In this document: positions 44,592 through 53,412 of the stretch, piece by piece | Layout: the number at the start of each line of letters is the position of its first letter | How positions within the stretch are numbered: the stretch's first letter is position 1 | Notes under the pieces: model-generated | What the model saw: the letters and a program-made list of their open reading frames with translations, nothing else | The model's database searches: none | Told to the model about the DNA's origin: nothing | Translations under genes and position numbers: made by a program | DNA from: Streptomyces sp. 15-116A | Lineage (GTDB): Bacteria > Actinomycetota > Actinomycetes > Streptomycetales > Streptomycetaceae | NCBI RefSeq assembly: GCF_025290915.1 | Contig: NZ_JAOCQE010000008.1 | Span: 1 to 64,000 of the forward strand | Length of the DNA: 64,000 nt | Reading direction: 5' to 3'

Positions 44592-45129
44592 ATGCCCGAC
44601 CGTGCCGACCGTGGCCGCCCCGAGGACGTCACCCCGACGGGAATCCTGAGGTGGCAGCCGCCGGAGCAGTGGCTGTTCAGCGGCATCTACGGTCTGGTGC
44701 TGGCCAGCGCCATGGTGTCCGCGCTGGACCCGGCGGGGGACGAGGCCGATCCGGGTGCGGACGCGCTGTGGGTACTGCTCACCGCGCTGGCGTCCGGTGC
44801 CGCCCATGGGTATGCGCATGTGATCGCCCTTCGCGCGTCCGCCGGCGGGAGAGCCACCCCCCAGAAGACTGCGGTCGGTGCTCGCCGAGTGGCCCTTGGT
44901 GGCGGCCGTGCTGCCCACGGTCGCCATACTGCTGGCCGCGGTGGCCGGCTGGTGGGCGGAGGCCGCGGCGGTGGACGCGGCCCTGCTCTTCAACACCGTC
45001 GCCCTGTTCGCCCTGGGCACGCTGGCCGCCCGCACCGCCGGGTACGGATGGCCGTCCTCGTGCCGGGCAGGGGGCCTGGACATGCTGATCGGCCTGGTGA
45101 TCATCGTCGCGAATGCTCTGATCCACTAA
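44592..45129 (+). pseudogene. Small integral membrane protein with one frameshift
   Basis: The first part from 44592 (LRWQPPEQWLFSGIYGLVLA, then ALWVLLTALASGAAHGYAHV) has two membrane helices. After a run of six C at about 44859 the frame changes and continues with two or three more helices (EWPLVAAVLPTVAILLAAVA, LLFNTVALFALGTLAARTAG, LDMLIGLVIIVANALIH) to TAA at 45127. One base in the C-run would restore a ~178-residue, four- to five-helix protein. A sequencing error in the homopolymer is as likely as a true mutation. Family unknown to me. Confidence 0.6.
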
Positions 45130-45458
45130 CCGAGCTGTTCCTGGCAGCCGTGCAGCCCTCCGTGGTTGCGCCACCAGGCCACCTTCCCGTCGGGGCCGCG
45201 CACGAAGTCGGAGCGGGAACCGACAGGCTTTCCGTCGGGGCCGAGGTCCAGTGTGAAGTCCTTCCGGTAGAAGGCGGCACCGTCACTGACGGACCGACGG
45301 CTGGTCGGTCCGGCAGCGTATTCGTGCCGCCGCGGGCCGTGGAACCTGGCATAGCCGGCGAAAGCGATCGGCATGGGGCTCCATGCGCCCACGACGAATG
45401 CTCCGCCATACGTCACGATGACCTGATGCCGGTGGGAGCGTTGGAGAATCTCGTGCAT
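45126..45458 (-). CDS. Hypothetical protein (110 aa)
   Basis: A 110-residue soluble protein from ATG 45458 that overlaps the membrane-protein stop tail to tail by four bases. The sequence is compositionally protein-like (MPIAFAGYARFHGPRRHEYA, then FTLDLGPDGKPVGSRSDFVR, then AWWRNHGGLHGCQEQL), with a repeated GPDGK turn. No family recognised. Start uncertain. Confidence 0.45.
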   Translation of the reverse strand: MHEILQRSHRHQVIVTYGGAFVVGAWSPMPIAFAGYARFHGPRRHEYAAGPTSRRSVSDGAAFYRKDFTLDLGPDGKPVGSRSDFVRGPDGKVAWWRNHGGLHGCQEQLG

Positions 45459-45977
45459 GAATACGCCCCCGACCGCCGGGGGCGAGGCCGTCGCAGGCCC
45501 TGACCCGGCTGGCGAACGATGACTACCTCGCGTTGATCAGCCATGCCGCCAGCATCACATGTCACATGCCGAGACCGCGCTCGTTCTCGCAATGGGGCGG
45601 TCCGCACTGTCGTGGGCGGCGAGCTGCGCGCGTGGCTGGCCAGGGAACGGCGGCCTGGCCGTCGGATCCGGGCCGGGTGTCGCCGGGTGGACTCAGGCGC
45701 TCGGTGACGTGGTGGTCGGAGACCGTCGTCGGTGTGGCGGCCCAACGGTCCACGGGGATATTGAGTGCCTTGCGCCAATCACCGCGGGCGCACTGTAGTC
45801 GCTGCCGGGGATCGCGAAGACGGCTTCGCGGGTCGTTGCCGTCGGCCGGCCGTCCCGGCTGGCAGGGAGCCTGCAGCCGAAGCAAACGGCCGAGATCGCC
45901 GTGCCGGGTTCTCCCGGTGTCGGGGCAGCCGCGGCACAGGAGCCGGACCTGTCGCCTGGAATCCCCGCAGCCGTCGG
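45459..45977. other. Stretch without a supportable gene
   Basis: About 520 bases. Several overlapping frames exist on both strands but none has a good start, ribosome site or family. Confidence 0.4.
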
Positions 45978-46163
45978 TCAGCGGTCGGCGTGGACCCCAA
46001 TCTCTCGTGCCAGCGCCACCCAGCGCTCCGCCACACCCCTGACGGTCGGATACCTGTTCAGGAACTCTTCATCGGTGAGCGACATCTCGCACGTGCCGGT
46101 CACCGTGCGCGCGGGCGAGCTGCCGGAGGGGGGCAGGTCCCAGGTGCGGTTCTCGTTCGACAT
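45978..46163 (-). CDS. Small hypothetical protein (61 aa)
   Basis: A 61-residue soluble protein accepted because GGAGG lies six bases before its ATG and the sequence looks folded (MSLTDEEFLNRYPTVRGVAE, RWVALAREIGV). It has no Cys, membrane segment or signal peptide. A conserved small actinobacterial protein is possible, but I cannot name it. Confidence 0.5.
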   Translation of the reverse strand: MSNENRTWDLPPSGSSPARTVTGTCEMSLTDEEFLNRYPTVRGVAERWVALAREIGVHADR

Positions 46164-47241
46164 CAGGCCTCCAGTTGCTGGGCAGCGCCTGGTCCGTGGG
46201 GAGCCGTGAGGCGCCGTGACACCGCCTGCGGGAGCGATACGGGCGGAGTCGGAGCGTCAGCCCGCCGGGGGGGGCGGACGCCGCGTGACAGCATGCACCG
46301 GGAACCAGCCATCTGGATAGATGGCTGGCTGGAAAAGGGTGGAACGGCTCGAGCCGTCCCACGCCCCGCGAGCGCAGCGGGCACGGGCTGCGAGACATCC
46401 CGTTCCGTGCGCGCCTGCGTAAGACGAGATGAGCGCTGATCGAGGCCACGAACTGCTCGCGCACTCCCCCACTGGGGACGTGTCCACTCGCGCGGTCAGT
46501 GAGGCCGCAGGGGCAAGCAGCCCGTCTTGTACGGACTGTTCGGAGACTCGAGCCGCGAAATCCCTCGCTCGGCCGAGCTGGCTGTCATTCCGGCTTCCGA
46601 CCAGCGCATTCCCGTCGGGCAGAAAGGCCCCGGCGCCCGGGCGGTGCAAGACAGGCCGCCGCTGCGGGCGTTCATCCAGCTCCCGGTCCCCGTCGCCACG
46701 GGAGTCGCCTCCTGCCGCCGATGCGCACCCGTCGGCGAACCGAACTCGCCTCCGATCTGCGGGAGTCATGAGCCACCGGAAGGGTGTTCCCTCCCGCATG
46801 CGCTCCGTGCGACCCGGCAGGCAGTCCGTCCCCGGGGGAGGAGCCGTGGGCCCGCGGATTCCGGGGGATCGCCCCGCAGATGTCGGTCCCGGCGACGAAG
46901 CAGGGCACACCGGACTTCCGCCGCCGTGCGTCCAGCCGACCGTCTCCCAGCGGGAGAACCGTTCTACCGGCACGGTACTGAGGACGTTCCCCGTCTTCTC
47001 CGGCGTCCCACTCGGACCTGTCCCGGGTATGTGTCCCGGCCCCGTGGGCGTTCGTCCCACGCGTCAGCCGGACACTCGCCCGTCGTGCGCAGTGGCCCTT
47101 GCCCGTCGAAACGCTGCGAGCCGCTGGCCTAGATTCGGCACCGGCGGCCGACGGGAGATAACCGATGCGACAGGAGCAGGTTCGCTGAAATCCGTCGAAT
47201 TCCGCAGCGGCAACTCCCCCGTTGACAATGAAGGGCATCGG
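46164..47241. other. Upstream spacer of the polyketide cluster
   Basis: About 1.08 kb without a supportable gene. It contains the hairpin at 46305. The promoter of the long rightward operon must lie near its right end; I see no textbook -35/-10 pair and no SARP-type heptamer repeats. Confidence 0.5.
46305..46328. terminator. Perfect 10-bp hairpin
   Basis: CCAGCCATCT (46305-46314), loop GGAT, AGATGGCTGG (46319-46328). It lies about 140 bp upstream of the 61-aa gene's start and about 900 bp before the polyketide cluster, in a gene-free stretch. It may insulate the cluster from upstream transcription. Confidence 0.5.
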
Positions 47242-47673
47242 ATGAAACGCGTGCACCGGACACAGGTGAAGGCCGAAATCGTACGGGAGCCGGGTGCGAA
47301 AGAAACGACCCACCGCAAGCTCATCGACACACCGGACGGTGCCGACCGGTTCGTCCTCACGGAGTTCGAGGTCGCGCCGAACGGTTCCACCCCGCCCCAC
47401 TTCCACGAGTGGGAGCACGAAATCTACGTGATCGAGGGCTCCATGGGCCTCGTCATGCCCGACCAGGGCCGCACCGAGCAGGTCGGCCCCGGCGACGCCA
47501 TCTTCATCCCGCGCAACGAGCCGCACGGCTTCGTCACCGGACCCGACCAGACCTGCCGGTTCCTGGTCGTCGCCCCCACCGAGCGGCCCCCGGTGCGCAA
47601 CGTGTTCCTCTCCGAGGACCCCTACGAGTACACCCAACTGCCCGAGTACACCAGCCTCCTGGAGGGCAAGTGA
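47242..47673 (+). CDS. Cupin protein (TcmJ-like), first gene of PKS operon
   Basis: A 143-residue single-domain cupin. The metal-binding motifs are clear: PPHFHEWEHEIYVIEGSMG (His-x-His and Glu) and GDAIFIPRNEPHGF (second His). Cupins of this size occur in aromatic polyketide clusters next to the minimal PKS (TcmJ and relatives), where they help cyclise the chain or stabilise the complex. The ATG 47242 has AAGGG eight bases upstream; the longer open frame is a shadow. Its stop overlaps the next gene's GTG (GTGA), so translation is coupled. Confidence 0.85.
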   Translation: MKRVHRTQVKAEIVREPGAKETTHRKLIDTPDGADRFVLTEFEVAPNGSTPPHFHEWEHEIYVIEGSMGLVMPDQGRTEQVGPGDAIFIPRNEPHGFVTGPDQTCRFLVVAPTERPPVRNVFLSEDPYEYTQLPEYTSLLEGK

Positions 47674-48701
47674 CCACCACGGCGCCTACGCGGGAGGACT
47701 CCTCCCGGGTCCACTCCATCCTGACCGCCTACCTTCAGTCGAAGGCGGTGTTCACCGCCCTCCACCTGGGCGTCTTCGAAGCCCTGGACAAGGCCCCGCG
47801 CACGGTGGAGGACCTGGCCGGCGAACTCGGCCTCAGCCCGCGCCCCACCAGGGCACTCCTCGTCGCGCTCAAGGGCCTGGACCTCGTGCACGCCGAGAAC
47901 GGCACGTACCGCAACAGCGAGGAGGCCGACACCTTCCTGGTCGCGGGACGGCCCGACTACATGGGCGGCTTCGCCGAGCACCAGGACTCCCACTTCGGCC
48001 ACTTCGCCCGGCTCGACGAGGCCGTACGCTCCAACGCCTCGCTCAACCAGCGGGTGCTGAAGAAGGGCTACAGCGACCAGGGCGCCGCGGCCGGAGAGGG
48101 CCGCGAGGGCACCGGCCGGCTCATCCAGGCCATGCGGGTCAGCTCCCGCCTACAGGCGGACAGGCTGGCCGACGCCGCGCCCCTGGACGACGTGCGCCAC
48201 ATCATCGACCTGGGCTGCGGCTCCGGTGACTACTCCATCGCGCTCGCCAAGCGCCACCCAGGGCTGCGCATCACCTCCCTCGACTACCCCGCCGTCACCG
48301 ACCTGGCCCGCGCCAACGTGGCGGAGGCCGGGTTCAAGGACCGGATCGAGGTCGTGCCCGCCGACATCATGGAGGACACCTGGCCCGAGAGCGACGCCGT
48401 CCTGCTCTCCCACGTCCTCGACGGTTACGGTCCCGAGCGCGCCGCGCACCTGGTGCAGCGGATTCACGATCACCTTCCCGACGGCGGACGGTTGTTGGTG
48501 CACTCCCACATGCCGTCGCTCGCCTCCGGGCTCTTCCCCTCCATGTTCGGGCTGATCCTGCTGGTCAACACCGAGGAGGGCGAGGTCCGGGACGTCGACG
48601 AGATCCGCTCCTGGGTGGACGCCGCCGGGTTCCGGGATGTGGAGACCGGCAACGTGTCGGCGCTGTCCGGGCTGCTCGTCGCGACGAGGGGCTCCGGGTG
48701 A
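47670..48701 (+). CDS. SAM-dependent O-methyltransferase-fold enzyme (1)
   Basis: A 343-residue methyltransferase of the plant-type O-methyltransferase_2 group. A winged-helix dimerisation region occupies ~1-100 (FTALHLGVFEALDKAPRTVE). SAM motif I is at ~179-190 (IIDLGCGSGDYSIAL), and ITSLDYPAV follows strand 2. TcmN/TcmO and the C-methylating BenF belong to this fold, so it may methylate oxygen or carbon of the polyketide. The GTG start overlaps the cupin stop, and its own stop overlaps the next GTG. Cytoplasmic. Confidence 0.88.
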   Translation: MTTTAPTREDSSRVHSILTAYLQSKAVFTALHLGVFEALDKAPRTVEDLAGELGLSPRPTRALLVALKGLDLVHAENGTYRNSEEADTFLVAGRPDYMGGFAEHQDSHFGHFARLDEAVRSNASLNQRVLKKGYSDQGAAAGEGREGTGRLIQAMRVSSRLQADRLADAAPLDDVRHIIDLGCGSGDYSIALAKRHPGLRITSLDYPAVTDLARANVAEAGFKDRIEVVPADIMEDTWPESDAVLLSHVLDGYGPERAAHLVQRIHDHLPDGGRLLVHSHMPSLASGLFPSMFGLILLVNTEEGEVRDVDEIRSWVDAAGFRDVETGNVSALSGLLVATRGSG

Positions 48702-49741
48702 CGGACACGTCCCCGCCGCCGGCCTCCGTCGCCACGGCCCTCGCCCGTTACACCGAACTACCCGACCCCGCACCGCTGCTGGCCCTGAACTTCGGTTTCG
48801 CCGGGGCGAGGGCACTGGGCGCGGCCATGGACCTGGGCGTGTTCACCGCCCTGGCCGAGGCGCCGCGCACCACGGCGCGGCTCGCCGGCGACCTGAGCTG
48901 CGATGCGCGGATACTGGGCGAACTGCTCGAGGCCCTCGAAGACTTCGGGCTGGTATCGGGTGCCGACGGAGCGGGCTGGGCACCGACAGAGCTGGCGCGC
49001 GCGTACCTGGTGAAGGGAGCCCCGGGCTACCTCGGGGACCACTTCGACGAGGTGCTCGCGCAGTGGGACCGCTGGAGCACGCTCACATCCCTCGCGCGCT
49101 CCGGTGACCGTGGCGGCGACCTCGGGGACCCGGCCGGGCGCGGGCGGCACCGGGGCATGTTCGCCGGCGCCTTCCCGCTCGCTGTACGGACCGCGGCCGA
49201 CGTGGTCGCGGTCCTGGAGCTGGGCAGCGCGGGCCGGGTCCTGGACTTCACCTGCGGCAGCGGGGAGTGGGGCATCGCGCTGGCCGGCACCGACCCTCGG
49301 GCACGGGTGACCGCACACGACGATCCCGCCTTGCTCGCCGTGGCCCGCGAGCGCGCCACGGAGTTCGGGGTCGCCGAAAGGTTCCGTTTCGTACCGGCCG
49401 ACTTCGCGGACACGCCGTTCGCGGAGGGTGAGTTCGACACCGTCGTCATGGCGCACGCGGGCCGGTTCGCCGGCCGGCGGACCGCCGCCCGGCTCATCCG
49501 GGAGTGCGCGCGGGTGCTGCGGCCGGGCGGCACGCTGCTGCTGGCCGACATCGTGCGGACGCTTCCCGGGCAGGCCCCGCTCGGGCGTCCGATGCTCGCG
49601 CTCAGCCTCCTGGTGAACACCGAGAACGGCGGCCTGCCCGAGGCCGACGAATACCGCGCCCTCATGGCCGAAGCCGGGATCGCGGTGAAGGAATGCGTCA
49701 CTCGCGGGCTGGTAACGGCCCTGACGGGAGAAAGGCAATAA
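48698..49741 (+). CDS. SAM-dependent O-methyltransferase-fold enzyme (2)
   Basis: A 347-residue paralogue of the preceding enzyme. It has the same N-terminal dimerisation layout (LGVFTALAEAPRTTARLAGD) and a SAM motif I at ~181-190 (VLDFTCGSGEWGIAL) in which Thr replaces one of the usual Gly residues. It is only moderately similar to enzyme 1, so the two probably act on different positions. GTGA overlap at the start; its TAA ends two bases before the ketosynthase ATG. Confidence 0.88.
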   Translation: MTDTSPPPASVATALARYTELPDPAPLLALNFGFAGARALGAAMDLGVFTALAEAPRTTARLAGDLSCDARILGELLEALEDFGLVSGADGAGWAPTELARAYLVKGAPGYLGDHFDEVLAQWDRWSTLTSLARSGDRGGDLGDPAGRGRHRGMFAGAFPLAVRTAADVVAVLELGSAGRVLDFTCGSGEWGIALAGTDPRARVTAHDDPALLAVARERATEFGVAERFRFVPADFADTPFAEGEFDTVVMAHAGRFAGRRTAARLIRECARVLRPGGTLLLADIVRTLPGQAPLGRPMLALSLLVNTENGGLPEADEYRALMAEAGIAVKECVTRGLVTALTGERQ

Positions 49742-49743
49742 CC

Positions 49744-51030
49744 ATGCGAGAAGTGGTCGTCACCGGGCTCGGAGTGGTCAGCCCGGCGGGAATAGGAAAG
49801 GACGCCTTCTGGGACACGGTCTCGGCGGGCAGGAGCGTCACCAAACCGCTTTCCGACATCACCAGTTCCGCCCTGTTCAAGGAATTCACGTTCCTTTCGG
49901 ACGCCGTGGCGGAAGTACCCGGCTTCGAGGAGCAGATACCCTACCTGCCACCCGAGGGGCAACGGCTGGACAGGTATGTGCAGTTCGCCCTCGCGGCCGC
50001 CGCCCAGGCCATGCGGGACGCCGGTCTCGAGGCCGGTGGTCACGCGGCGGACCGTACCGGCATCTCGCTGTCCACCGCGATCTGCGGCACGCCCAAGATG
50101 GAAGAGGAGTTCCTCGCCGTCACGGATGAGGGTCGCAAGCCCATCGACCCGACGAAGGCGGGCCGCGACCTGTACCTCGCCTCCATGTCGAACACCCCGG
50201 GCACGGTTCTGTCCGCCTTGTTCGGGGCGCAGGGTCCGTGCGTCACCCTGTCCACCGGATGCATCGGCGGCATCGACGCGGTCGGCCATGCCTTCGAGAC
50301 CATCGCCCACGGAGACGCGGACGTGATGATCGCCGGCGCCACCGAGGCACCGATCACGCCCGTCACCGTGGCCTCCTTCGAGATCATCAACTGCCTCTCG
50401 CGCGCTCACAAGGACCGGCCCGAGGCCGCTTCCCGCCCCTACGACGACGAGCGCGACGGCTTCGTGCTCGGTGAGGGCTGCGGTGTCCTGGTGCTGGAGG
50501 AGCGGGAACACGCACGCGCCCGTGGAGCAACGCCGTACCTGCGGATAGACGGCTTCTCCCACACCTCCAACGCCATCCACATGACCGACTTGCTGTCCGA
50601 CGGCGCCGATCTGACCCGGGCCATGACCCAGGCTGTCGAGCGTGCCGGACTGAGCCCCGACGACATCGACCACGTCAGCTCGCACGGCAGTTCGACTCGG
50701 CAGAACGACACCTGCGAGACCAGCGCGCTCAAACTCGCCCTGGGCCCGCGCGCCCGCCAGGTCCCGGTGAATTCGGCCAAGTCCATGCTGGGCCACGCGC
50801 TGGCCGCGGCCAGCGCGATGGAGCTCGTGCTGTGCGCCCTGGCCTGCACCCACCGCTTCGTGCACCCCACCGCCAACTACGAGACCCGCGACGCGACGTG
50901 CGACCTCGACTACGTGCCGGGCACGGGCCGGCCCTGGGACGGCGAGGTCATCCTCAAGGACGCCAGTGGTTTCGCCGGCCTGCACGCGGCCCTGGTCGCC
51001 AGCGCGGTCCGGGAAGGAGGCCGGCGATGA
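49744..51030 (+). CDS. Type II polyketide ketosynthase, KS-alpha
   Basis: A 428-residue beta-ketoacyl synthase, the size of type II KS-alpha. All catalytic residues are present: Cys173 in TLSTGCIGGIDAVGHA, His314 in VSSHGSSTRQND, and Lys346/His351 in NSAKSMLGHALAAASAMEL. It condenses malonyl-ACP units with the chain on the ACP. The active-site neighbourhood (GCIGG where classical KS-alpha has GCTSG) and the region after strand 1 (PLSDITSSALFKEFTFL) depart from the classical act/tcm type. GGAGAAAGG precedes the ATG. Its stop overlaps the chain-length-factor start (ATGA), the usual KS/CLF coupling. Confidence 0.95.
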   Translation: MREVVVTGLGVVSPAGIGKDAFWDTVSAGRSVTKPLSDITSSALFKEFTFLSDAVAEVPGFEEQIPYLPPEGQRLDRYVQFALAAAAQAMRDAGLEAGGHAADRTGISLSTAICGTPKMEEEFLAVTDEGRKPIDPTKAGRDLYLASMSNTPGTVLSALFGAQGPCVTLSTGCIGGIDAVGHAFETIAHGDADVMIAGATEAPITPVTVASFEIINCLSRAHKDRPEAASRPYDDERDGFVLGEGCGVLVLEEREHARARGATPYLRIDGFSHTSNAIHMTDLLSDGADLTRAMTQAVERAGLSPDDIDHVSSHGSSTRQNDTCETSALKLALGPRARQVPVNSAKSMLGHALAAASAMELVLCALACTHRFVHPTANYETRDATCDLDYVPGTGRPWDGEVILKDASGFAGLHAALVASAVREGGRR

Positions 51031-52265
51031 GTGTCGTCGTCACCGGAATCGGCGCGGTCACCCCGGCCGGCACGGGCCTCGACCCCCTGTGGGAGGGGGC
51101 TCGGGAGGGGGTCGCGCACGTCACCGCCATCGACCGGTTCGACGCCTCGGCGTACGCCTGCCCGGCCGCGGGGCAGGCCGGCTTCGACGCCGACGCCGAA
51201 CTGCCGTCCCGGTTCGTCAAGCGCACCGACCGCTTCACCCACCTGGCCGTCCACGCCGTGCGCCAGGCCCTCGACGAGGCCGGCGTCGCCGTCGGCACGG
51301 ACGTGACCCCCGAGCGCACCGGCGTCATGGTCGGCAACATCCTCGGCGGCTGGGAGTTCGCCGAACGCGAGCTGCGCAACCTGTGGACCGACGGCCCGCG
51401 GGCGGTCAGCCCCTACCAGGCGACCGCTTGGTTCCCCGCCGCTCCCCAGGGCAACATCTGCATCGACCAGGGCATCAAGGGCCCTGCCCGAACCTTCGTG
51501 GCCGACCGCGCGAGCGGCGCGTACGCCCTCATCGGCGGGGCCGAGGCACTGCTGCGCGACCGCGCCGACGTCGTCATCGCGGGCGGTGTCGAGGCGCCGC
51601 TGTCCCCGTACGGCTGGCTGTGCCTGGAGACCAGCGGGCTGGGCGCCAAGGCCCGCGGCACCCTTGCCGCGGACGAGCTGTACCGCCCCTTCGACGCCGG
51701 ACACGGCGGCAGTGTCTTCGGAGAAGGCGCGGTGTTCCTGATCCTGGAGCGGCGCGAGCACGCCGAACGCCGGGGCGCGACGATCCTCGGCGAACTGGCC
51801 GGCTGGGGCGTGAGCACCGACGGCTACATGCCGTACTACACCGTAGAACCGACAGGCCGGATCCTCGGCCGGGCCATGCGCGCCGCGGCCGACCGGGCCG
51901 GCGTCCCGGGAGAGGACCTGGGAGCGGTTTTCGCTCACGGCTCCGCGATCCCCTTCGAGGACGTCACCGAGGGCTACGCGCTGCACGAGGCCTTCGGGCC
52001 GGCCGCGGCGCGGCTGCCGGTCACTGTGCCCAAGTCCGGGTTCGGGCATCTGCTCGGCGCCGCCGCACCCGCCGACGTGGCGCTGGCGCTGCGGGGCATG
52101 CAGGAGGAGACAGTCCCGGCCACTGTGAACCTCGACCGTCCGGCGCCTGGCATCGACCTGGACCTGGTGCGCGGCGAGGCCCGGCCCGCCCCCGGGTGGG
52201 AGCACACGCTGGTGGTCTCGCGCGGTCTGGGAGGTGTCAACGCGTGTCTGATGCTGAGGCGTTGA
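51027..52265 (+). CDS. Type II polyketide chain-length factor (KS-beta)
   Basis: A 412-residue KS homologue directly coupled to KS-alpha. The active-site Cys is absent: the aligned stretch is TFVADRASGAYAL with Arg161 where KS-alpha has Cys. Classical chain-length factors have Gln here, so this is unusual. The other His-containing loops survive (FAHGSAIPFEDV, PKSGFGHLLGAAAP). It forms a heterodimer with KS-alpha and sets chain length. The ATG overlaps the KS-alpha stop by four bases. Confidence 0.93.
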   Translation: MSVVVTGIGAVTPAGTGLDPLWEGAREGVAHVTAIDRFDASAYACPAAGQAGFDADAELPSRFVKRTDRFTHLAVHAVRQALDEAGVAVGTDVTPERTGVMVGNILGGWEFAERELRNLWTDGPRAVSPYQATAWFPAAPQGNICIDQGIKGPARTFVADRASGAYALIGGAEALLRDRADVVIAGGVEAPLSPYGWLCLETSGLGAKARGTLAADELYRPFDAGHGGSVFGEGAVFLILERREHAERRGATILGELAGWGVSTDGYMPYYTVEPTGRILGRAMRAAADRAGVPGEDLGAVFAHGSAIPFEDVTEGYALHEAFGPAAARLPVTVPKSGFGHLLGAAAPADVALALRGMQEETVPATVNLDRPAPGIDLDLVRGEARPAPGWEHTLVVSRGLGGVNACLMLRR

Positions 52266-52669
52266 CCAGGCCGACGGTTCCCGGTGCAGCGGCGGTGCGG
52301 GCGGTGGGCATCGACGTGGTCGGCATCGGCCGGCTGCGCACGATGCTGGAGCGTCGCGGGCAGCCGCTGCTCGACCGGCTGCTCACCCCGGCCGAACAGG
52401 CCCTGTGCCAGGGGGCATCGGCGCGCCACCGCGCCGCCTGCCTGGCCGGCCGGGTGGCGGCCAAGGAAGCCGTGCGCAAGACCCTCGGCGGTCACGGCGA
52501 GGGCTGCGGGTGGCGGGACGTGGAGATCGGCCGGGAACCGTCCGGGGCGCCGGTACCCCGGCTGACCGGGCGGGCAGCACGGGCGTTCCGGAGTGCCGGG
52601 CTCAGCCGCCTGCATCTGAGCATCACCCACGAGGCCGGCGTCGCCGTGGCCATCGCCGTGGCCGTGTGA
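52244..52669 (+). CDS. Holo-ACP synthase (AcpS-type phosphopantetheinyl transferase)
   Basis: A 141-residue AcpS-family enzyme. The metal-binding GIDVVGIGRL motif and the catalytic RVAAKEAVRKTLG motif are present, and the C-terminal strand is LHLSITHEAGVAVAIAVAV. It transfers the phosphopantetheine arm of CoA to the Ser of the ACP encoded next. GTG 52244 is chosen because GGAGGTG lies just before it; the gene then overlaps the chain-length factor by 22 bases. A cluster-own AcpS suggests that the ACP is a poor substrate for the housekeeping enzyme. Confidence 0.92.
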   Translation: MSDAEALTRPTVPGAAAVRAVGIDVVGIGRLRTMLERRGQPLLDRLLTPAEQALCQGASARHRAACLAGRVAAKEAVRKTLGGHGEGCGWRDVEIGREPSGAPVPRLTGRAARAFRSAGLSRLHLSITHEAGVAVAIAVAV

Positions 52670-52706
52670 GACGCGGCGAGAGCGAGTGAAGGAGTCAGTG
52701 AGTCAA

Positions 52707-52955
52707 ATGAACGTTCGGGAAGAAGTGATCGGCGTCCTGAGTGGCGTCGGGTTCGACGCCGAGGAACTCGAGGACGGCAGGCACCTCAACCGCGACCTCG
52801 AGATCGACTCCACCGAGCTGGTGGAGATCGTCGTCGCCCTGGAACAGCACTTCGGAATCGACATCAGCGCCGATGCCGAGGGCGGGTTCACCACCGTCGG
52901 CGACCTCGTGGCCTGCGTGACGCGCCTGCTCCCGGCCACCGCGGGAAGGGGATGA
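52707..52955 (+). CDS. Type II PKS acyl carrier protein
   Basis: An 82-residue carrier protein. The phosphopantetheine Ser is Ser35 in DLEIDSTELVEIV (DSL replaced by DST), followed by helix III (LEQHFGIDISADAEG) and the GDLV region. It carries the growing chain between KS/CLF and tailoring enzymes. The ATG at 52707 gives the usual length; in-frame GTGs at 52686 and 52698 are alternatives because AAGGAG sits at 52689-52694. Lies four bases before the aromatase start. Confidence 0.95.
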   Translation: MNVREEVIGVLSGVGFDAEELEDGRHLNRDLEIDSTELVEIVVALEQHFGIDISADAEGGFTTVGDLVACVTRLLPATAGRG

Positions 52956-52959
52956 GACC

Positions 52960-53412
52960 GTGCCGCGCATCGAGAACAGCATCGTCATCGAGGCCGACGC
53001 CCGGCATGTCTTCGACGTCACCAACGACATCGCCCGCTGGTCGGAGATCTTCGACGAGTACAGCCACGCCAAGCTCCTCTCCCAGGAGCGCGAGGGCCGC
53101 TGGAGCGAGATCGTCTTCGAGCTCACCAACGCCGAGGGCGCGAGCTGGCGTTCCTGGCGCATCCTGGACCATCGCGAACTCGTCGCGGTCGCCGAGCGGC
53201 GTGATCCGCTGTACCCGTTCCGGTACATGCACCTGAGGTGGACCTATCAGCCGGCACCGAAGGGCACGCTGATGACCTGGGTCCAGGACTTCGAACTCGA
53301 CGAGAAGTTCGAGACACCACTGGAAACCGTTCTGGAACGGATGAACGTCCACACCCGCCAGAACCAGGCCGGCATCAAGCAGAAGATCGAGTCAGGGGCT
53401 GTACGGCCGTGA
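52960..53412 (+). CDS. SRPBCC-fold aromatase/cyclase
   Basis: A 150-residue single-domain START/SRPBCC protein. The sequence starts [20 protein letters not shown] and shows the conserved [20 protein letters not shown] segment, close in pattern to the WhiE-ORFVI/TcmN-type aromatase/cyclases of spore-pigment and tetracenomycin pathways. It holds the unreduced poly-beta-ketone in its cavity and directs first-ring closure and aromatisation. GTG start four bases after the ACP stop; its own stop overlaps the SAM synthetase GTG. Confidence 0.9.
   Translation: MPRIENSIVIEADARHVFDVTNDIARWSEIFDEYSHAKLLSQEREGRWSEIVFELTNAEGASWRSWRILDHRELVAVAERRDPLYPFRYMHLRWTYQPAPKGTLMTWVQDFELDEKFETPLETVLERMNVHTRQNQAGIKQKIESGAVRP

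Noticed and set aside
46164-47241. SARP-type heptamer repeats or a pathway activator gene upstream of the operon
   Set aside because: No repeated TCGAG-type heptamers and no activator gene could be found in this spacer.
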